Part shown: in pieces, positions 34,923 through 44,188 of the stretch
Position numbering within the stretch: position 1 is the first letter of the stretch
How the letters are laid out: every line of letters starts with the position of its first letter
Assembly (NCBI RefSeq): GCF_016651105.1
Contig: NZ_JAEKEL010000001.1
Span: 3,338,001 to 3,402,000 of the forward strand
DNA: 64,000 nt
DNA from: Pseudomonas sp. TH15
Lineage (GTDB): Bacteria; Pseudomonadota; Gammaproteobacteria; Pseudomonadales; Pseudomonadaceae
Reading direction: 5' to 3'
The notes under the pieces: generated by a model
What the model saw: only the letters and a program-made list of their open reading frames with translations
What the model was told of the DNA's origin: nothing
Database searches by the model: none
Position numbers and translations under genes: made by a program

Positions 34923-35969
34923 TCAGCCCTGTAGCTCAGCCGCAAGCGGCATGTGGGCGTGCAGTGGGTAGTAATCGCGGAACCAGGCGATGAAGCGGCC
35001 AAGGCCTTCGTCAAGTTCGACGCGTGGATGGAAACCGGTGTCGTCTTCCAGCTCATGGACATCGGCGCAGGTGTTGAGCACATCGCCCGGTTGCAGGGGC
35101 AGCAGCTCGACATTGGCTTTGCGGCCCAGGTGCTTTTCCATCAGGGCCAGATAGTCCTTGAGTTCAACCGGGTGTTCGCCACCGATGTTGTAGATCCGCC
35201 AGGGCGCCATGCTGCTGGATGCGTCCGGGGATTCGCGGTTCCAGTCGGGGCTCGTGTGCGGTGGGTGCTCGATCAGCCTTGCGATGCTTTCAATGATGTC
35301 GTCGATGTAGGTGAAGTCGCGCTGGTGCTGGCCGTAGTTGAACAGCTTCAACGGGCTGCCCTCGACAATCGCCTTGGCAAAACGGATTGGCGACATGTCC
35401 GGCCGGCCCCAAGGCCCGTAGACCGTGAAGAACCGCAGGCCGGTGCTGGGAATGCCGAACAGGTGGCTGTAACTGTGGGCCATCAGCTCATTGGCTTTTT
35501 TGGTGGCCGCGTACAACGACAGCGGGTGATTGACGCCGTCATGGGTCGAGTAGGGCGTGTGTTGATTGGCGCCATACACCGAACTGGACGAGGCGTAGAT
35601 CAGGTGCTTCACCGGATGGTGCCGGCAGCTTTCGAGAATATTCAGGAAACCGCCGAGGTTGCTGTCCAGATACGCCTTGGGGTTATCCAGCGAGTAGCGC
35701 ACTCCGGCCTGGGCGGCCAGGTGAATCACCACTTCCGGTTGCTCACGGGCAAACAATGCATCAATGGCCGAAGCATCGGCCAGGTCAATTCTGGCGAGGT
35801 GGAAACTGCCGACTTGCTCCTGTACCCACCGCACGCGATCGTGCTTGAGTTGCGGGTCGTAGTAGTCGTTGAAGTTGTCCAGCCCGCAAACCCGGTGCCC
35901 GTCGCGCAACAACCGCAACACGCAATGGGCACCAATAAAACCTGCTGCTCCCGTCACCAGAATCTTCAT
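34923..35969 (-). CDS. NAD-dependent sugar epimerase, probable UDP-glucuronate 4-epimerase
   Basis: A 348-residue extended SDR: NAD site TGAAGFIG (6-13), catalytic Y153 and K157 in SLYAATKKANE, and SSSSVYG upstream. FNDYYDPQLKHDR and RFFTVYGPWGRPDM are diagnostic for the CapI/UDP-glucuronate 4-epimerase branch. Next to UDP-glucose dehydrogenase it would convert UDP-GlcA to UDP-GalA, indicating an acidic exopolysaccharide. It overlaps the dehydrogenase gene by 4 bases. Confidence 0.88.
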   Translation of the reverse strand: MKILVTGAAGFIGAHCVLRLLRDGHRVCGLDNFNDYYDPQLKHDRVRWVQEQVGSFHLARIDLADASAIDALFAREQPEVVIHLAAQAGVRYSLDNPKAYLDSNLGGFLNILESCRHHPVKHLIYASSSSVYGANQHTPYSTHDGVNHPLSLYAATKKANELMAHSYSHLFGIPSTGLRFFTVYGPWGRPDMSPIRFAKAIVEGSPLKLFNYGQHQRDFTYIDDIIESIARLIEHPPHTSPDWNRESPDASSSMAPWRIYNIGGEHPVELKDYLALMEKHLGRKANVELLPLQPGDVLNTCADVHELEDDTGFHPRVELDEGLGRFIAWFRDYYPLHAHMPLAAELQG

Positions 35970-37318
35970 GGGTGCAGCACCTCGGGAACGATGTGCCGAA
36001 TCCCGATGCCGCTGTAGTGCAATCCGGCGGCTGCCACCTGTTCAGGGTTGTAGAGGTTGCGACCGTCGATGATGACCTTGGAGCGCAATTTGCTCGCCAG
36101 CAAGTCGAAGTCCACTACACGGAAATTCTTCCATTCGGTGCAGATCACCAGCGCATCGGCGTCTTCCAGGGTGTCGTCGCGGGTGGCGCACAGGTGCAGG
36201 TCGCTGCGGTAGCCGTAGATGCGTCGGCATTCGGACATGGCTTCCGGGTCGTAGGCCTGAACACTCGCGCCCTCTGCCCACAGCGCATCCATCAGATACC
36301 GGCTAGGCGCTTCGCGCATGTCATCGGTGTTGGGCTTGAAGGCCAGGCCCCAGACGGCGATGGATTTGCCGGCCAGTCCCTGGGGGAATTGCGCTTTCAG
36401 TTTGCTGAACAGAATGTGCCGCTGGGTATCGTTGACCTCGGTGACGCTGCGCAGCAGGCGTAGCGGCATGCCGTTGTGTTCGGCGGTGTGCAGCAGGGCG
36501 CGCAGGTCCTTGGGGAAGCACGAACCGCCGAAGCCGCAGCCGGGGTAGATGAAGTGGTAACCGATGCGTGGGTCCGAGCCGATGCCTTTGCGCACCGCTT
36601 CGATGTCGGCGCCCAGCAGTTCGGTGAGGTTGGCCAGTTCGTTCATGAAACTGATGCGGGTGGCGAGCATCGCGTTGGCCGCGTACTTGGTCAGTTCGGC
36701 GCTGCGGTTGTCCATGAACATGAGCTTTTCATGGTTGCGGCAAAAGGGTGCGTAGAGTTCGGTCAACTGGGCGCGGGCTTCGTCGTCATTGGTGCCGACG
36801 ATGATCCGGTCCGGGCGCATGCAGTCGGCCAGGGCGCTGCCTTCCTTGAGAAACTCCGGGTTGGACACCACCCGTACGCTCAGGGCGCCTTTGCCCCGGC
36901 GTTGCAGTTCTTCACGGGCGGTGGCGGCGACCTTGTCCGCCGTGCCCACCGGCACGGTGGACTTGATGATCAGGGTGCGATCGGCCTCCATGAAGCAGGC
37001 GATCTGCCGGGCCACATTCAACACATGGCTGAGGTCGGCGGAACCGTCTTCATCGGCCGGTGTACCGACCGCGATGAAGATCAACTCGGCATGTTCCACC
37101 GCATCGCTGGCCTGGGTGGTGAACAGTAATCGGCCAGCCTTGATGTTTTCTTCCAGCGTGCTGGACAGTCCTGGTTCGCTGATCGGCGGGACTGCTTGTT
37201 GCAGCTGCTTGATCTTGTTCGGATCAATATCGACGCACAAGACGCGATGTCCGACATCGGCCAGTGCCGCTGCTTGTATCAGGCCGACATAGCCCGTACC
37301 AAATACGCTCACGTCCAT
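35966..37318 (-). CDS. ugd: UDP-glucose 6-dehydrogenase
   Basis: A 450-residue NAD-dependent dehydrogenase with FGTGYVGL at the N-terminus, VSNPEFLKEGSA, and the catalytic cysteine C267 in CGFGGSCFPKD. It oxidises UDP-glucose to UDP-glucuronate. It is the first gene of the exopolysaccharide operon; the leader has GAGG shortly before the ATG at 37318 and a FleQ-box-like dyad about 80-93 bases upstream. Confidence 0.95.
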   Translation of the reverse strand: MDVSVFGTGYVGLIQAAALADVGHRVLCVDIDPNKIKQLQQAVPPISEPGLSSTLEENIKAGRLLFTTQASDAVEHAELIFIAVGTPADEDGSADLSHVLNVARQIACFMEADRTLIIKSTVPVGTADKVAATAREELQRRGKGALSVRVVSNPEFLKEGSALADCMRPDRIIVGTNDDEARAQLTELYAPFCRNHEKLMFMDNRSAELTKYAANAMLATRISFMNELANLTELLGADIEAVRKGIGSDPRIGYHFIYPGCGFGGSCFPKDLRALLHTAEHNGMPLRLLRSVTEVNDTQRHILFSKLKAQFPQGLAGKSIAVWGLAFKPNTDDMREAPSRYLMDALWAEGASVQAYDPEAMSECRRIYGYRSDLHLCATRDDTLEDADALVICTEWKNFRVVDFDLLASKLRSKVIIDGRNLYNPEQVAAAGLHYSGIGIRHIVPEVLHP

Positions 37319-37707
37319 ATTGGCGTGCCTCGTAAGACGGTGGAGAAATCTGAAATGAGACTGTCAAAAGGGGTATAGCCCAGCCTAGGCAAACCATGTC
37401 AGCAAAATGACATGTTGCTTTGCTATAACACCCCCATTTTTGGGGGCGATTGGCCATCAAGTGCTTGCTGTTACTGGATTTGCCGCGGTTTTGACGCGTT
37501 TTTCACATTTGGAAGAAAGCGATAAACGGTCGAGAGCCCTTAATTACAAGGGCTGTAGCGCCTTGAGTGTGTCAGATTTGAGTCAACAATTTTTTGACGC
37601 TTTGGTGAAAAGTCCGGCATTTCTTGCGGTTTGATGGCTCGGTGCTAGTGTCAGTTTTTGACCGACAAAACCTTGACCCTCTGCCGTTTCGCGCGACCGG
37701 AATAGCC
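37319..37707. other. Divergent intergenic region between exopolysaccharide operon and sulfatase-like gene
   Basis: 389 bases hold the FleQ-like dyad, two other GTCA...TGAC pairs with different spacing (37582-37598 and 37650-37662), a short CCCCCA/TGGGGG hairpin near 37431-37446 and an AGCCCTT/AAGGGCT hairpin at 37535-37554. It is AT-rich compared with the genes. Promoters for both directions should lie here; no strong sigma-70 match was seen on the plus strand. Confidence 0.5.
37398..37411. promoter_or_regulatory. FleQ-box-like dyad upstream of the exopolysaccharide operon
   Basis: GTCAGCAAAATGAC has the length and the GTCA/TGAC ends of the known FleQ consensus GTCaNTAAAtTGAC and differs at two inner positions; the dyad extends one further base each side (CATGTCA...TGACATG uses 7-base arms). 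On the minus strand it overlaps a weak -35 (CTGACA) before CTATAC. FleQ with c-di-GMP controls exopolysaccharide genes in pseudomonads, so this site is a reasonable operator candidate. Confidence 0.5.
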
Positions 37708-39405
37708 ATGTTTCGATACCTCAAAGAACTGCTTTTAGTTATTTATCTACTGGTTTATTCCGATTATTACATTGAGCGGTTAAATGCTATCGGCCTGGGG
37801 TTTTCTGTAGTTCTTTTTGGCGCGATGTTTTTGGCGCTTACTTTAGCGTTATATCTAACGGCGTATATACGACAGGCGCTCATTCGACATTTATTCGCAT
37901 TGTTCATGTTCGCCTCGGCGGTGTTTTTTGATGTCTATACGCGGGTCACCGCGGATTACCTGAACTACAGCAGCTTTGTCTCGCTGGTGTACTCGGGTGG
38001 CTTCATCCAGGAAGCGGCGTATCAGTACCGCGATGCAATCTTGCATGGCGTCCTGAATGGCTTGTTGCTGCTGTTGGGCATTGGTCTGAAACCCCGACAC
38101 TCGCTGAGGGTGCCGAATGCCTTGCGCGTAGCCGCGCCGATTTGTGGGGTTTTGCTGCTTAGCGCGGTGCTGTTCGTGCGGGCCGGCGAGGGCGCCCGCG
38201 GTCTGCCGATCATGTACACGCCGCTGGCCTACCTGAACCTGTTTGCCTATGAAGCGCTGCACAACAGCGTCGGCCCGCGTGAGCCGGTGAAACTGGCGCG
38301 GGTTGATCAACCGGTGAATCACGACATCGTACTGATCATCGACGAGAGCATTTCCGGCAACTACCTGGACATCAACGCGCCGTTTGGCGTGCACAGCAAT
38401 CTCAAGGAGGCTCATCCGGGCGTCGACATCTTCAATTATGGCTACGCCGCCTCCATCGCCAATTGCAGCGCCGACACCAACGTGACCCTGCGTTACGGCG
38501 GCACCCGCGCCGACTACGTGCGCATCAACACCACGTTGCCGTCGATCTGGCAGTACGCCAAGAAAGCCGGGTTGCGCACGGTCTACATCGACGCCCAGCG
38601 CACTGGCGGCAACCTGCAGAACCTGATGAACGACACCGAGAAAAAGGACATCGACGAGTTTGTGCAGTTCGACCAGACCAGCGTGCGCGACCGCGACATG
38701 GCGGCGGCCGCCAAGCTGATCGAACTGCTCAACGATGACACGCCGGAGCTGGTGGTGATCAATAAGGTCGGCGCTCATTTCCCGGTGCACGACAAATACC
38801 CGGACGCCTTCATGACCTACCGGCCGACTTTGCCCCGTGGGCAGTTTGTCGAAGTGGCGGACACGGGCAAGCGGGATGGTTTCAACGGTCAGCCCGATGA
38901 CTGGGTGCTCTACCGCAACGCCTACAAGAACACCTTGCTGTGGAATGTCGGGGAGTTTTTTTCACGGGTGTTCGCCCAGGCGGATTTGAGCCATGCGCTG
39001 CTGATCTACACATCGGACCATGGGCAGGATCTGCATGAACGCGGTAATCCGGGACTCAACACACACTGCGGCGGTGACCCGGTGGAGGAGGAAGGGCTGG
39101 TGCCATTGGTGGTGATTCAGGGCAGTAGTTTGAAGACGCTGGACTGGTCGGCGCAACTGGCCGGTAACAAGGATCGCTCCAGTCACTACAACATCTTCCC
39201 GACGCTGTTGCAGTTGATGGGGTATGACCTAGCGGGGGTGGAGGCGGTGTATGGCAAGCCGTTGAGTGTGCCGACTGCGGATGACTTCACTTTTAACTAT
39301 CGGTTCAATGCGCGGTTGGGGGCCAAGCCTGCGTGGAAGCATATTGATTTGAAGACGGTCGTTACGCCGGGTGAGCCGGCAACGAGCGTGGTGGTGGGGC
39401 AGTAG
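37708..39405 (+). CDS. Sulfatase-fold membrane enzyme (phosphoethanolamine/phosphoglycerol-transferase-like)
   Basis: ATG at 37708 begins the first of about five membrane helices; the protein has ~565 residues. The periplasmic domain has the alkaline-phosphatase-superfamily features HDIVLIIDESISGNYLD (candidate nucleophile S in DES), VVINKVGAHFPVHDKYP, IYTSDHGQDLHERG and NTHCGGDP. Related enzymes transfer phosphoethanolamine to lipid A or core, or phosphoglycerol to glycans. It is divergent from the exopolysaccharide operon and could decorate the polymer or LPS; the exact donor is unknown. The first ~60 codons are more AT-rich than the rest. Confidence 0.8.
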   Translation: MFRYLKELLLVIYLLVYSDYYIERLNAIGLGFSVVLFGAMFLALTLALYLTAYIRQALIRHLFALFMFASAVFFDVYTRVTADYLNYSSFVSLVYSGGFIQEAAYQYRDAILHGVLNGLLLLLGIGLKPRHSLRVPNALRVAAPICGVLLLSAVLFVRAGEGARGLPIMYTPLAYLNLFAYEALHNSVGPREPVKLARVDQPVNHDIVLIIDESISGNYLDINAPFGVHSNLKEAHPGVDIFNYGYAASIANCSADTNVTLRYGGTRADYVRINTTLPSIWQYAKKAGLRTVYIDAQRTGGNLQNLMNDTEKKDIDEFVQFDQTSVRDRDMAAAAKLIELLNDDTPELVVINKVGAHFPVHDKYPDAFMTYRPTLPRGQFVEVADTGKRDGFNGQPDDWVLYRNAYKNTLLWNVGEFFSRVFAQADLSHALLIYTSDHGQDLHERGNPGLNTHCGGDPVEEEGLVPLVVIQGSSLKTLDWSAQLAGNKDRSSHYNIFPTLLQLMGYDLAGVEAVYGKPLSVPTADDFTFNYRFNARLGAKPAWKHIDLKTVVTPGEPATSVVVGQ

Positions 39406-39421
39406 GTTTTGTATTGCCTGG

Positions 39422-39521
39422 CCTCATCGCGAGCAGGCTCGCTCCCACAGTGATTGAGGGTGAATTCAGGTATCTGTGAACAACCTGAATCCCTGTGGGA
39501 GCTGGCTTGCCAGCGATGAGG
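39422..39521. repeat. REPIN after the sulfatase-like gene
   Basis: CCTCATCGCGAGCAGGCTCG at 39422 and the inverted GGAGCTGGCTTGCCAGCGATGAGG ending at 39521, with an inner ATTCAGG/CCTGAAT stem. It may also stabilise the transcript 3' end. Confidence 0.85.
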
Positions 39522-39600
39522 TCGTTTGATTCAACGCCAGGCTCTGGTCTGTCATCGGCATCCGCTATCCTTGCCCCACACTGACCCATCAGGTGGCGGC

Positions 39601-40269
39601 ATGCTCCAGATTGAAAACGTCTGCAAAAGTTACCTCACTCCTCAAGGCTCGTTACCGGTGCTGCAAGGTGTCGACCTTGAGTTGAAACCCGGCAGCAGCC
39701 TGGCGCTGATGGGCGAGTCCGGCAGTGGCAAAAGCACCTTGCTGCATTTGATCGCCGGGCTGGACAAGGTTGACGGCGGTAGCATCACCAGCGGCGAACA
39801 TCGACTCGACCAGATGAACGAAGCGCAACTGGCGAACTGGCGGCGCACGGAAATCGGCTTGGTGTTCCAACAGTTCAACCTGATCGGAAGCTTGCGGGTG
39901 GAGGACAATCTGGCGTTCCAGGCACGCCTGGCCGGGCGCCACGATCCGCGTTGGCAGGCGCATTTGGTGCAGCGATTGGGCTTGGGCGATTTGCTGCGAC
40001 GCTATCCGGAGCAGTTGTCCGGTGGGCAACAGCAACGTGTGGCGCTGGGCCGAGCCCTGGCTTCGCAACCGAAGCTGCTGCTGGCCGACGAGCCCACCGG
40101 CAGCCTCGATGAAGCCACCAGCGACGAGGTGTTGAAGTTGTTGCTGGAACTGCTCGACGACAGCCCGACGACCTTATTGATGGTCACCCACAGTCCACGG
40201 GTTGCCGCGCGATTGGCGCAGAAAGTGGTGTTGCACCATGGTCGTCTGGCTGACGCGGGCGCGCATTGA
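39601..40269 (+). CDS. ABC transporter ATP-binding protein (LolD/MacB-type)
   Basis: A 222-residue ATPase with Walker A GESGSGKST, Q-loop VFQQFNLIGSL, signature LSGGQQQRVALGRALA and Walker B LLLADEPTGSLDEAT. AGGTGG precedes the ATG at 39601. The sequence type goes with FtsX-like permeases such as the next gene, i.e. a MacB/Lol-like system that extracts or moves envelope molecules rather than importing solutes. Confidence 0.92.
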   Translation: MLQIENVCKSYLTPQGSLPVLQGVDLELKPGSSLALMGESGSGKSTLLHLIAGLDKVDGGSITSGEHRLDQMNEAQLANWRRTEIGLVFQQFNLIGSLRVEDNLAFQARLAGRHDPRWQAHLVQRLGLGDLLRRYPEQLSGGQQQRVALGRALASQPKLLLADEPTGSLDEATSDEVLKLLLELLDDSPTTLLMVTHSPRVAARLAQKVVLHHGRLADAGAH

Positions 40270-40270
40270 C

Positions 40271-42742
40271 GTGCGGGTCTTTCGCGAAACCTTACGCGCG
40301 CTGCTGAGCCATTGGCGGCAGCACCCGGTGCAGTTTTTCAGTGTGTTGACCGGGTTGTGGCTGGCTACCAGCCTGCTGACTGGGGTGCAGGCGCTGAATA
40401 GCCACGCGCGGGAAAGCTACGCTCGGGCCAGCCAATTGATCGGCGGTGAACCCCAAGCCAGCCTGAGTGCGCCCGGTGGCGGGGTGTTCTCCCAGCAACT
40501 GTTTGTCGATCTGCGTCTGGCGGGCTGGCCAGTGTCGCCGGTGCTGCAAGGCCGGTTGACGCTCAAGGGCCACGACGATCAGCGCTTGCAACTGATGGGC
40601 ATCGAACCGGTGTCGTTGCCTGCCGGTTCGGCAGTGGCGGGGCAGGCGTTGGCGATCGGTCGAATCGTCGAGTTTTTCAGTCCGCCAGGCAGTACCTGGA
40701 TCGCGCCGCCGACCTTGCAGGCCTTGGGTTTGCATGACGGCGACACACCCATTTCCGAGAACGGGCAGACCTTGCCGCCGCTGCGCGCCCAGCCCGACAT
40801 GGCCCCCGGCGTGCTGCTGGTGGACATTGGTTTTGCCCAGCAGATACTCGGCCTGCCGAATCAGCTGTCACGCTTGCTGTTGCCCAAGGATTTCAGCGCA
40901 GTATTGCCGGATCAATTCAAAGGCCAACTCCAGCTCAAAACCAGTGGTGAAGAAAACAACCTCGCTCGCCTCACCGAAAGCTTTCATCTGAACTTGGATG
41001 CTTTGGGTTTTCTGTCCTTCGTGGTCGGCTTGTTCATCGTCCACGCGGCGATTGGCTTGGCGCTGGAACAACGCCGGGGTTTGCTTCGAACCCTGCGAGC
41101 CTGCGGGGTCAGCGCTCGGATGTTGATTGGCTGCCTCGCCGTCGAACTGGGCGGCCTGGCACTGATTGGCGGGATCGTCGGCGTCGCCAGCGGCTATCTG
41201 CTGGCCAGCGTGTTGTTGCCGGACGTCGCCGCCAGCCTGCGCGGGTTGTACGGCGCCGAAGTGGCGGGGCAGTTGAACTTGAGTCCTTGGTGGTGGCTGA
41301 GCGGTATTGGCCTGAGCCTGCTCGGCGCGTTACTGGCCGGTGCCAACAGCCTGCTGCGGGCGACGCGTTTGCCATTGCTGGCCCTGGCCAATCCGCAGGC
41401 CTGGCATCAGGCTCACGCGCGGTGGTTGCGACGTCAGGGTTGGGTCGCCGCCATTGCAGCCGTGATCGCGCTGCTGGCGTTGATCTGGGGCGACAGCCTG
41501 GCCGCCGGTTTTGTGTTGATGGCGGCGCTGTTGCTCGGCGCTGCGCTGGCGCTGCCGGTGTTGCTCAACACGGTGCTCAATCTGCTGTTGCTGCGCAGTC
41601 GTTCGGTGCTCGGCCAATGGTTTATCGCCGATTGCCGTCAACAACTGCCGGCCCTGAGCCTGGCCCTGATGGCGCTGCTGTTGGCGCTGGCGGCGAACAT
41701 CGGTGCCGGCAGCATGACCGCCGGTTTCCGCCAGACCTTCAGCGACTGGCTCGAACAACGCCTGACTGCCGAGCTCTACCTCAACCCGCAAAACCCGGCC
41801 CAGGCCCGCGAGATGCAAACCTGGCTCCAACAGCAACCGCAGGTCACGGCGGTGCTGCCCAGCTGGCAAGTGTCGATCCAGTTGCAAGGCTGGCCAGCGG
41901 ACCTCTACGGTGTGATCGACCACCCGGCCTATCGCCAACACTGGCCGTTGCTCGAGGCCTTGGGTGACAACCCTTGGGATCGCCTGGCGAAGGACGACGC
42001 GTTGATGCTCAGCGAACAACTGGCGCGGCGGCTGAAGGTGCGTTTGGGGGATCACCTGACGATCCCCACGCCCAACGGCTCGTGGTCGCCGCAAGTGGTC
42101 GGGATCTACGCCGACTACGGCAACCCCAAGGGCCACGTGCTGGTCAACGCCAATCACTTGCTGCGTGGCTGGCCGCAACTCACGCCCAACCGGTTCAATC
42201 TACGCATCGACCCGGCGGCGATCCCGTCGTTCCTCACGGCGCTGCAAACCCGCTTCGCCCTCGACGACAGTCGTATCGTCGATCAGGCCCGGCTCAAGGG
42301 CTGGTCCACCCAAGTCTTCGAACGCACCTTCGCCGCCACCGCTGCCCTCAACAGCCTGACCCTTGGCGTGGCCGGTGTGGCGCTGTTTATCAGCCTGCTG
42401 ACCCAGAGCCAGAGTCGTCTCGGCCAACTCGCACCGCTATGGGCGCTGGGCGTGACGCGCCGGCAACTGATGCTGCTGAACCTCGGGCAGACCTGGTTGC
42501 TGGCGTTGCTGACGCTGATTCTGGCGTTGCCCTTGGGTATCGCGCTGGCCTGGTGCCTGGACACAGTGATCAACGTCCAGGCCTTCGGCTGGCGTCTGCC
42601 ATTGCGGGTGTTCCCGCTGCAACTGTTGCAGTTGATGGGGCTGGCATTGCTCGCCACATTGCTGGCATCGGCGTGGCCGTTGTACAGCTTGTATCGCACC
42701 CAACCGGCGGATCTGCTGAGGACGTTTGCTCATGAAGATTAA
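40271..42742 (+). CDS. FtsX-like ABC transporter permease
   Basis: An ~823-residue permease with two FtsX modules: helices near residues 20-40, 240-400 (FLSFVVGLFIVHAAIGLALEQRRGLLRTLRACGVS), a middle pair, and the C-terminal trio (SLTLGVAGVALFISLLTQSQSRLGQLAPLWALGVTRRQLMLLNLGQTWLLALLTL). GTG at 40271, one base after the ATPase stop, starts VRVFRETLRALL; ATG at 40238 is the alternative. With the ATPase and the following AttH-like lipoprotein it forms a three-gene operon. Confidence 0.88.
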   Translation: MRVFRETLRALLSHWRQHPVQFFSVLTGLWLATSLLTGVQALNSHARESYARASQLIGGEPQASLSAPGGGVFSQQLFVDLRLAGWPVSPVLQGRLTLKGHDDQRLQLMGIEPVSLPAGSAVAGQALAIGRIVEFFSPPGSTWIAPPTLQALGLHDGDTPISENGQTLPPLRAQPDMAPGVLLVDIGFAQQILGLPNQLSRLLLPKDFSAVLPDQFKGQLQLKTSGEENNLARLTESFHLNLDALGFLSFVVGLFIVHAAIGLALEQRRGLLRTLRACGVSARMLIGCLAVELGGLALIGGIVGVASGYLLASVLLPDVAASLRGLYGAEVAGQLNLSPWWWLSGIGLSLLGALLAGANSLLRATRLPLLALANPQAWHQAHARWLRRQGWVAAIAAVIALLALIWGDSLAAGFVLMAALLLGAALALPVLLNTVLNLLLLRSRSVLGQWFIADCRQQLPALSLALMALLLALAANIGAGSMTAGFRQTFSDWLEQRLTAELYLNPQNPAQAREMQTWLQQQPQVTAVLPSWQVSIQLQGWPADLYGVIDHPAYRQHWPLLEALGDNPWDRLAKDDALMLSEQLARRLKVRLGDHLTIPTPNGSWSPQVVGIYADYGNPKGHVLVNANHLLRGWPQLTPNRFNLRIDPAAIPSFLTALQTRFALDDSRIVDQARLKGWSTQVFERTFAATAALNSLTLGVAGVALFISLLTQSQSRLGQLAPLWALGVTRRQLMLLNLGQTWLLALLTLILALPLGIALAWCLDTVINVQAFGWRLPLRVFPLQLLQLMGLALLATLLASAWPLYSLYRTQPADLLRTFAHED

Positions 42743-43784
42743 GGTCGGCGTGTTGATTTTGGCGTTGTTGAGCGGTTGCGATAACTCGGCACCGGTCGAA
42801 AAAGGCTTCGCGGGGCTCGGCGGCGAGGCTTCGGCGTTTACACCGGTGGTGCCGGGTCGGGTGTTCAGTTTTCCGGCGGATCATGGGCCGCATGATGGAT
42901 TTCGCATCGAGTGGTGGTACGTCACCGCCAATCTCAAGGACGATCAAGGGCATGAGTTTGGCGTGCAGTGGACGTTGTTCCGCAGCGCCTTGAAAGCGAC
43001 GCCAGAGGTGCCGGGGTGGAGCAATCAAACAATCTGGCTCGGGCACGCGGCCGTCACGTCGGCAACGGTGCATCACGCCGCCGAGCGCTATGCCCGTGGC
43101 GGCGTGGGTCAGGCAGGTGTGAGTGTGGCGCCGTTCAACGCGTGGATCGATGATTGGCGGTTTAGCGGTCCTTTGGCCGATATGCAACTCAGCGCCCGGG
43201 ACAAGGGTTTCAGCTATCAATTGCGGCTGACGTCGACCCGTCCGCTGGTGCTTCAAGGCGATCAGGGTTTCAGTCAAAAATCCGAACAAGGTCAGGCGTC
43301 GTACTACTACAGCCAGCCGTTTTTCCAGGCCAACGGTTCGCTAGAGATTGACGGCAAAACCTACACCGTCAGCGGCCCCGCGTGGCTCGACCGCGAATGG
43401 AGCAGCCAACCCCTGACCGCCAACCAGACCGGCTGGGACTGGTTCTCTCTGCACCTGGACAGTGGCGAGCAAGTGATGCTCTACCGCATGCGACAAAAGG
43501 ACGGCGCGCCTTATCTGACCGGCACCTGGATCGACCCCCAAGGGCAAACGCAGTTGCTGCACGGCGACGACATCAGCCTCACGCCCCAGGAAACCGCCAA
43601 GGTCGCTGGCCGGGCGATGCCGGTGCGCTGGTCGATCAAAATCCCGGGCAAACACCTCGACATCACCACCACCGCGCTGAACCCGAACGCGTGGATGGAT
43701 CTGCGGATTCCGTATTGGGAAGGGCCGGTCAACATCAGTGGCAGCCACACCGGCAGCGGCTACCTCGAAATGACCGGCTATTGA
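42732..43784 (+). CDS. AttH/CrtC-like (carotenoid-hydratase-fold) lipoprotein
   Basis: ATG at 42732 overlaps the permease stop. Lipoprotein signal with LALLSGC at about residue 16. The body has the AttH/CrtC two-lipocalin-like signatures: SFPADHGPHDGFRIEWWYVTANL, GHEFGVQWTLFRSAL, WLGHAAVTS, WLDREWSSQPL and GWDWFSLHLDSGEQVMLYRMRQ. Homologues are encoded with ABC transporters of this type, but the ligand is unknown. About 350 residues, normal size. Confidence 0.88.
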   Translation: MKIKVGVLILALLSGCDNSAPVEKGFAGLGGEASAFTPVVPGRVFSFPADHGPHDGFRIEWWYVTANLKDDQGHEFGVQWTLFRSALKATPEVPGWSNQTIWLGHAAVTSATVHHAAERYARGGVGQAGVSVAPFNAWIDDWRFSGPLADMQLSARDKGFSYQLRLTSTRPLVLQGDQGFSQKSEQGQASYYYSQPFFQANGSLEIDGKTYTVSGPAWLDREWSSQPLTANQTGWDWFSLHLDSGEQVMLYRMRQKDGAPYLTGTWIDPQGQTQLLHGDDISLTPQETAKVAGRAMPVRWSIKIPGKHLDITTTALNPNAWMDLRIPYWEGPVNISGSHTGSGYLEMTGY

Positions 43785-43794
43785 ATCCCCCGCC

Positions 43795-43865
43795 GGAGCT
43801 GCCGAAGGCTGCGATCTTTTGATCTTGTTTTTAAAGATCAAAAGATCGCAGCCTTCGGCAGCTCC
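43795..43865. terminator. Perfect inverted repeat, terminator after the ABC operon
   Basis: Arms 43795-43826 and 43834-43865 (GGAGCTGCCGAAGGCTGCGA...) are perfect 32-base complements with a 7-base loop, internal TTTTGATCTTG provides a U-rich stretch. Same family as 13203-13272. Confidence 0.8.
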
Positions 43866-43935
43866 TACAGGGATTTGGGTTGAACTCCATTTGTTCGCTG
43901 AACCTCTACACAGATATACCAGTCGAGGATTTGTC

Positions 43936-44178
43936 ATGAGCGACGACCTGCAACCCCCGGACATGAATACCTGGCAGCGTCTGTTCGACGATGAAACCCT
44001 GTGGCAGCAGTCTCCCGACGCCCATTATTTCGACCTGCAACGCGTCGCCGACGACCTGCTTGGGCAAGGCGCCATCGACCTGGAGCAGTGGCAGATCCTG
44101 CGCGCCAAAGCTGCTGACCTGCACAAGGACTCTCCAGCGGTGAACGTCGCCCGTGAACTCGATGATCCCGAAGCCTGA
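43936..44178 (+). CDS. Small acidic hypothetical protein
   Basis: ATG at 43936 gives 80 residues, acidic and soluble (SDDLQPPDMNTWQRLFDDETLW...LRAKAADLHKDSPAVNVARELDDPEA). No domain recognised. The following small gene starts 10 bases after its stop, so they may be cotranscribed. Confidence 0.6.
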   Translation: MSDDLQPPDMNTWQRLFDDETLWQQSPDAHYFDLQRVADDLLGQGAIDLEQWQILRAKAADLHKDSPAVNVARELDDPEA

Positions 44179-44188
44179 GGACTCTCCC

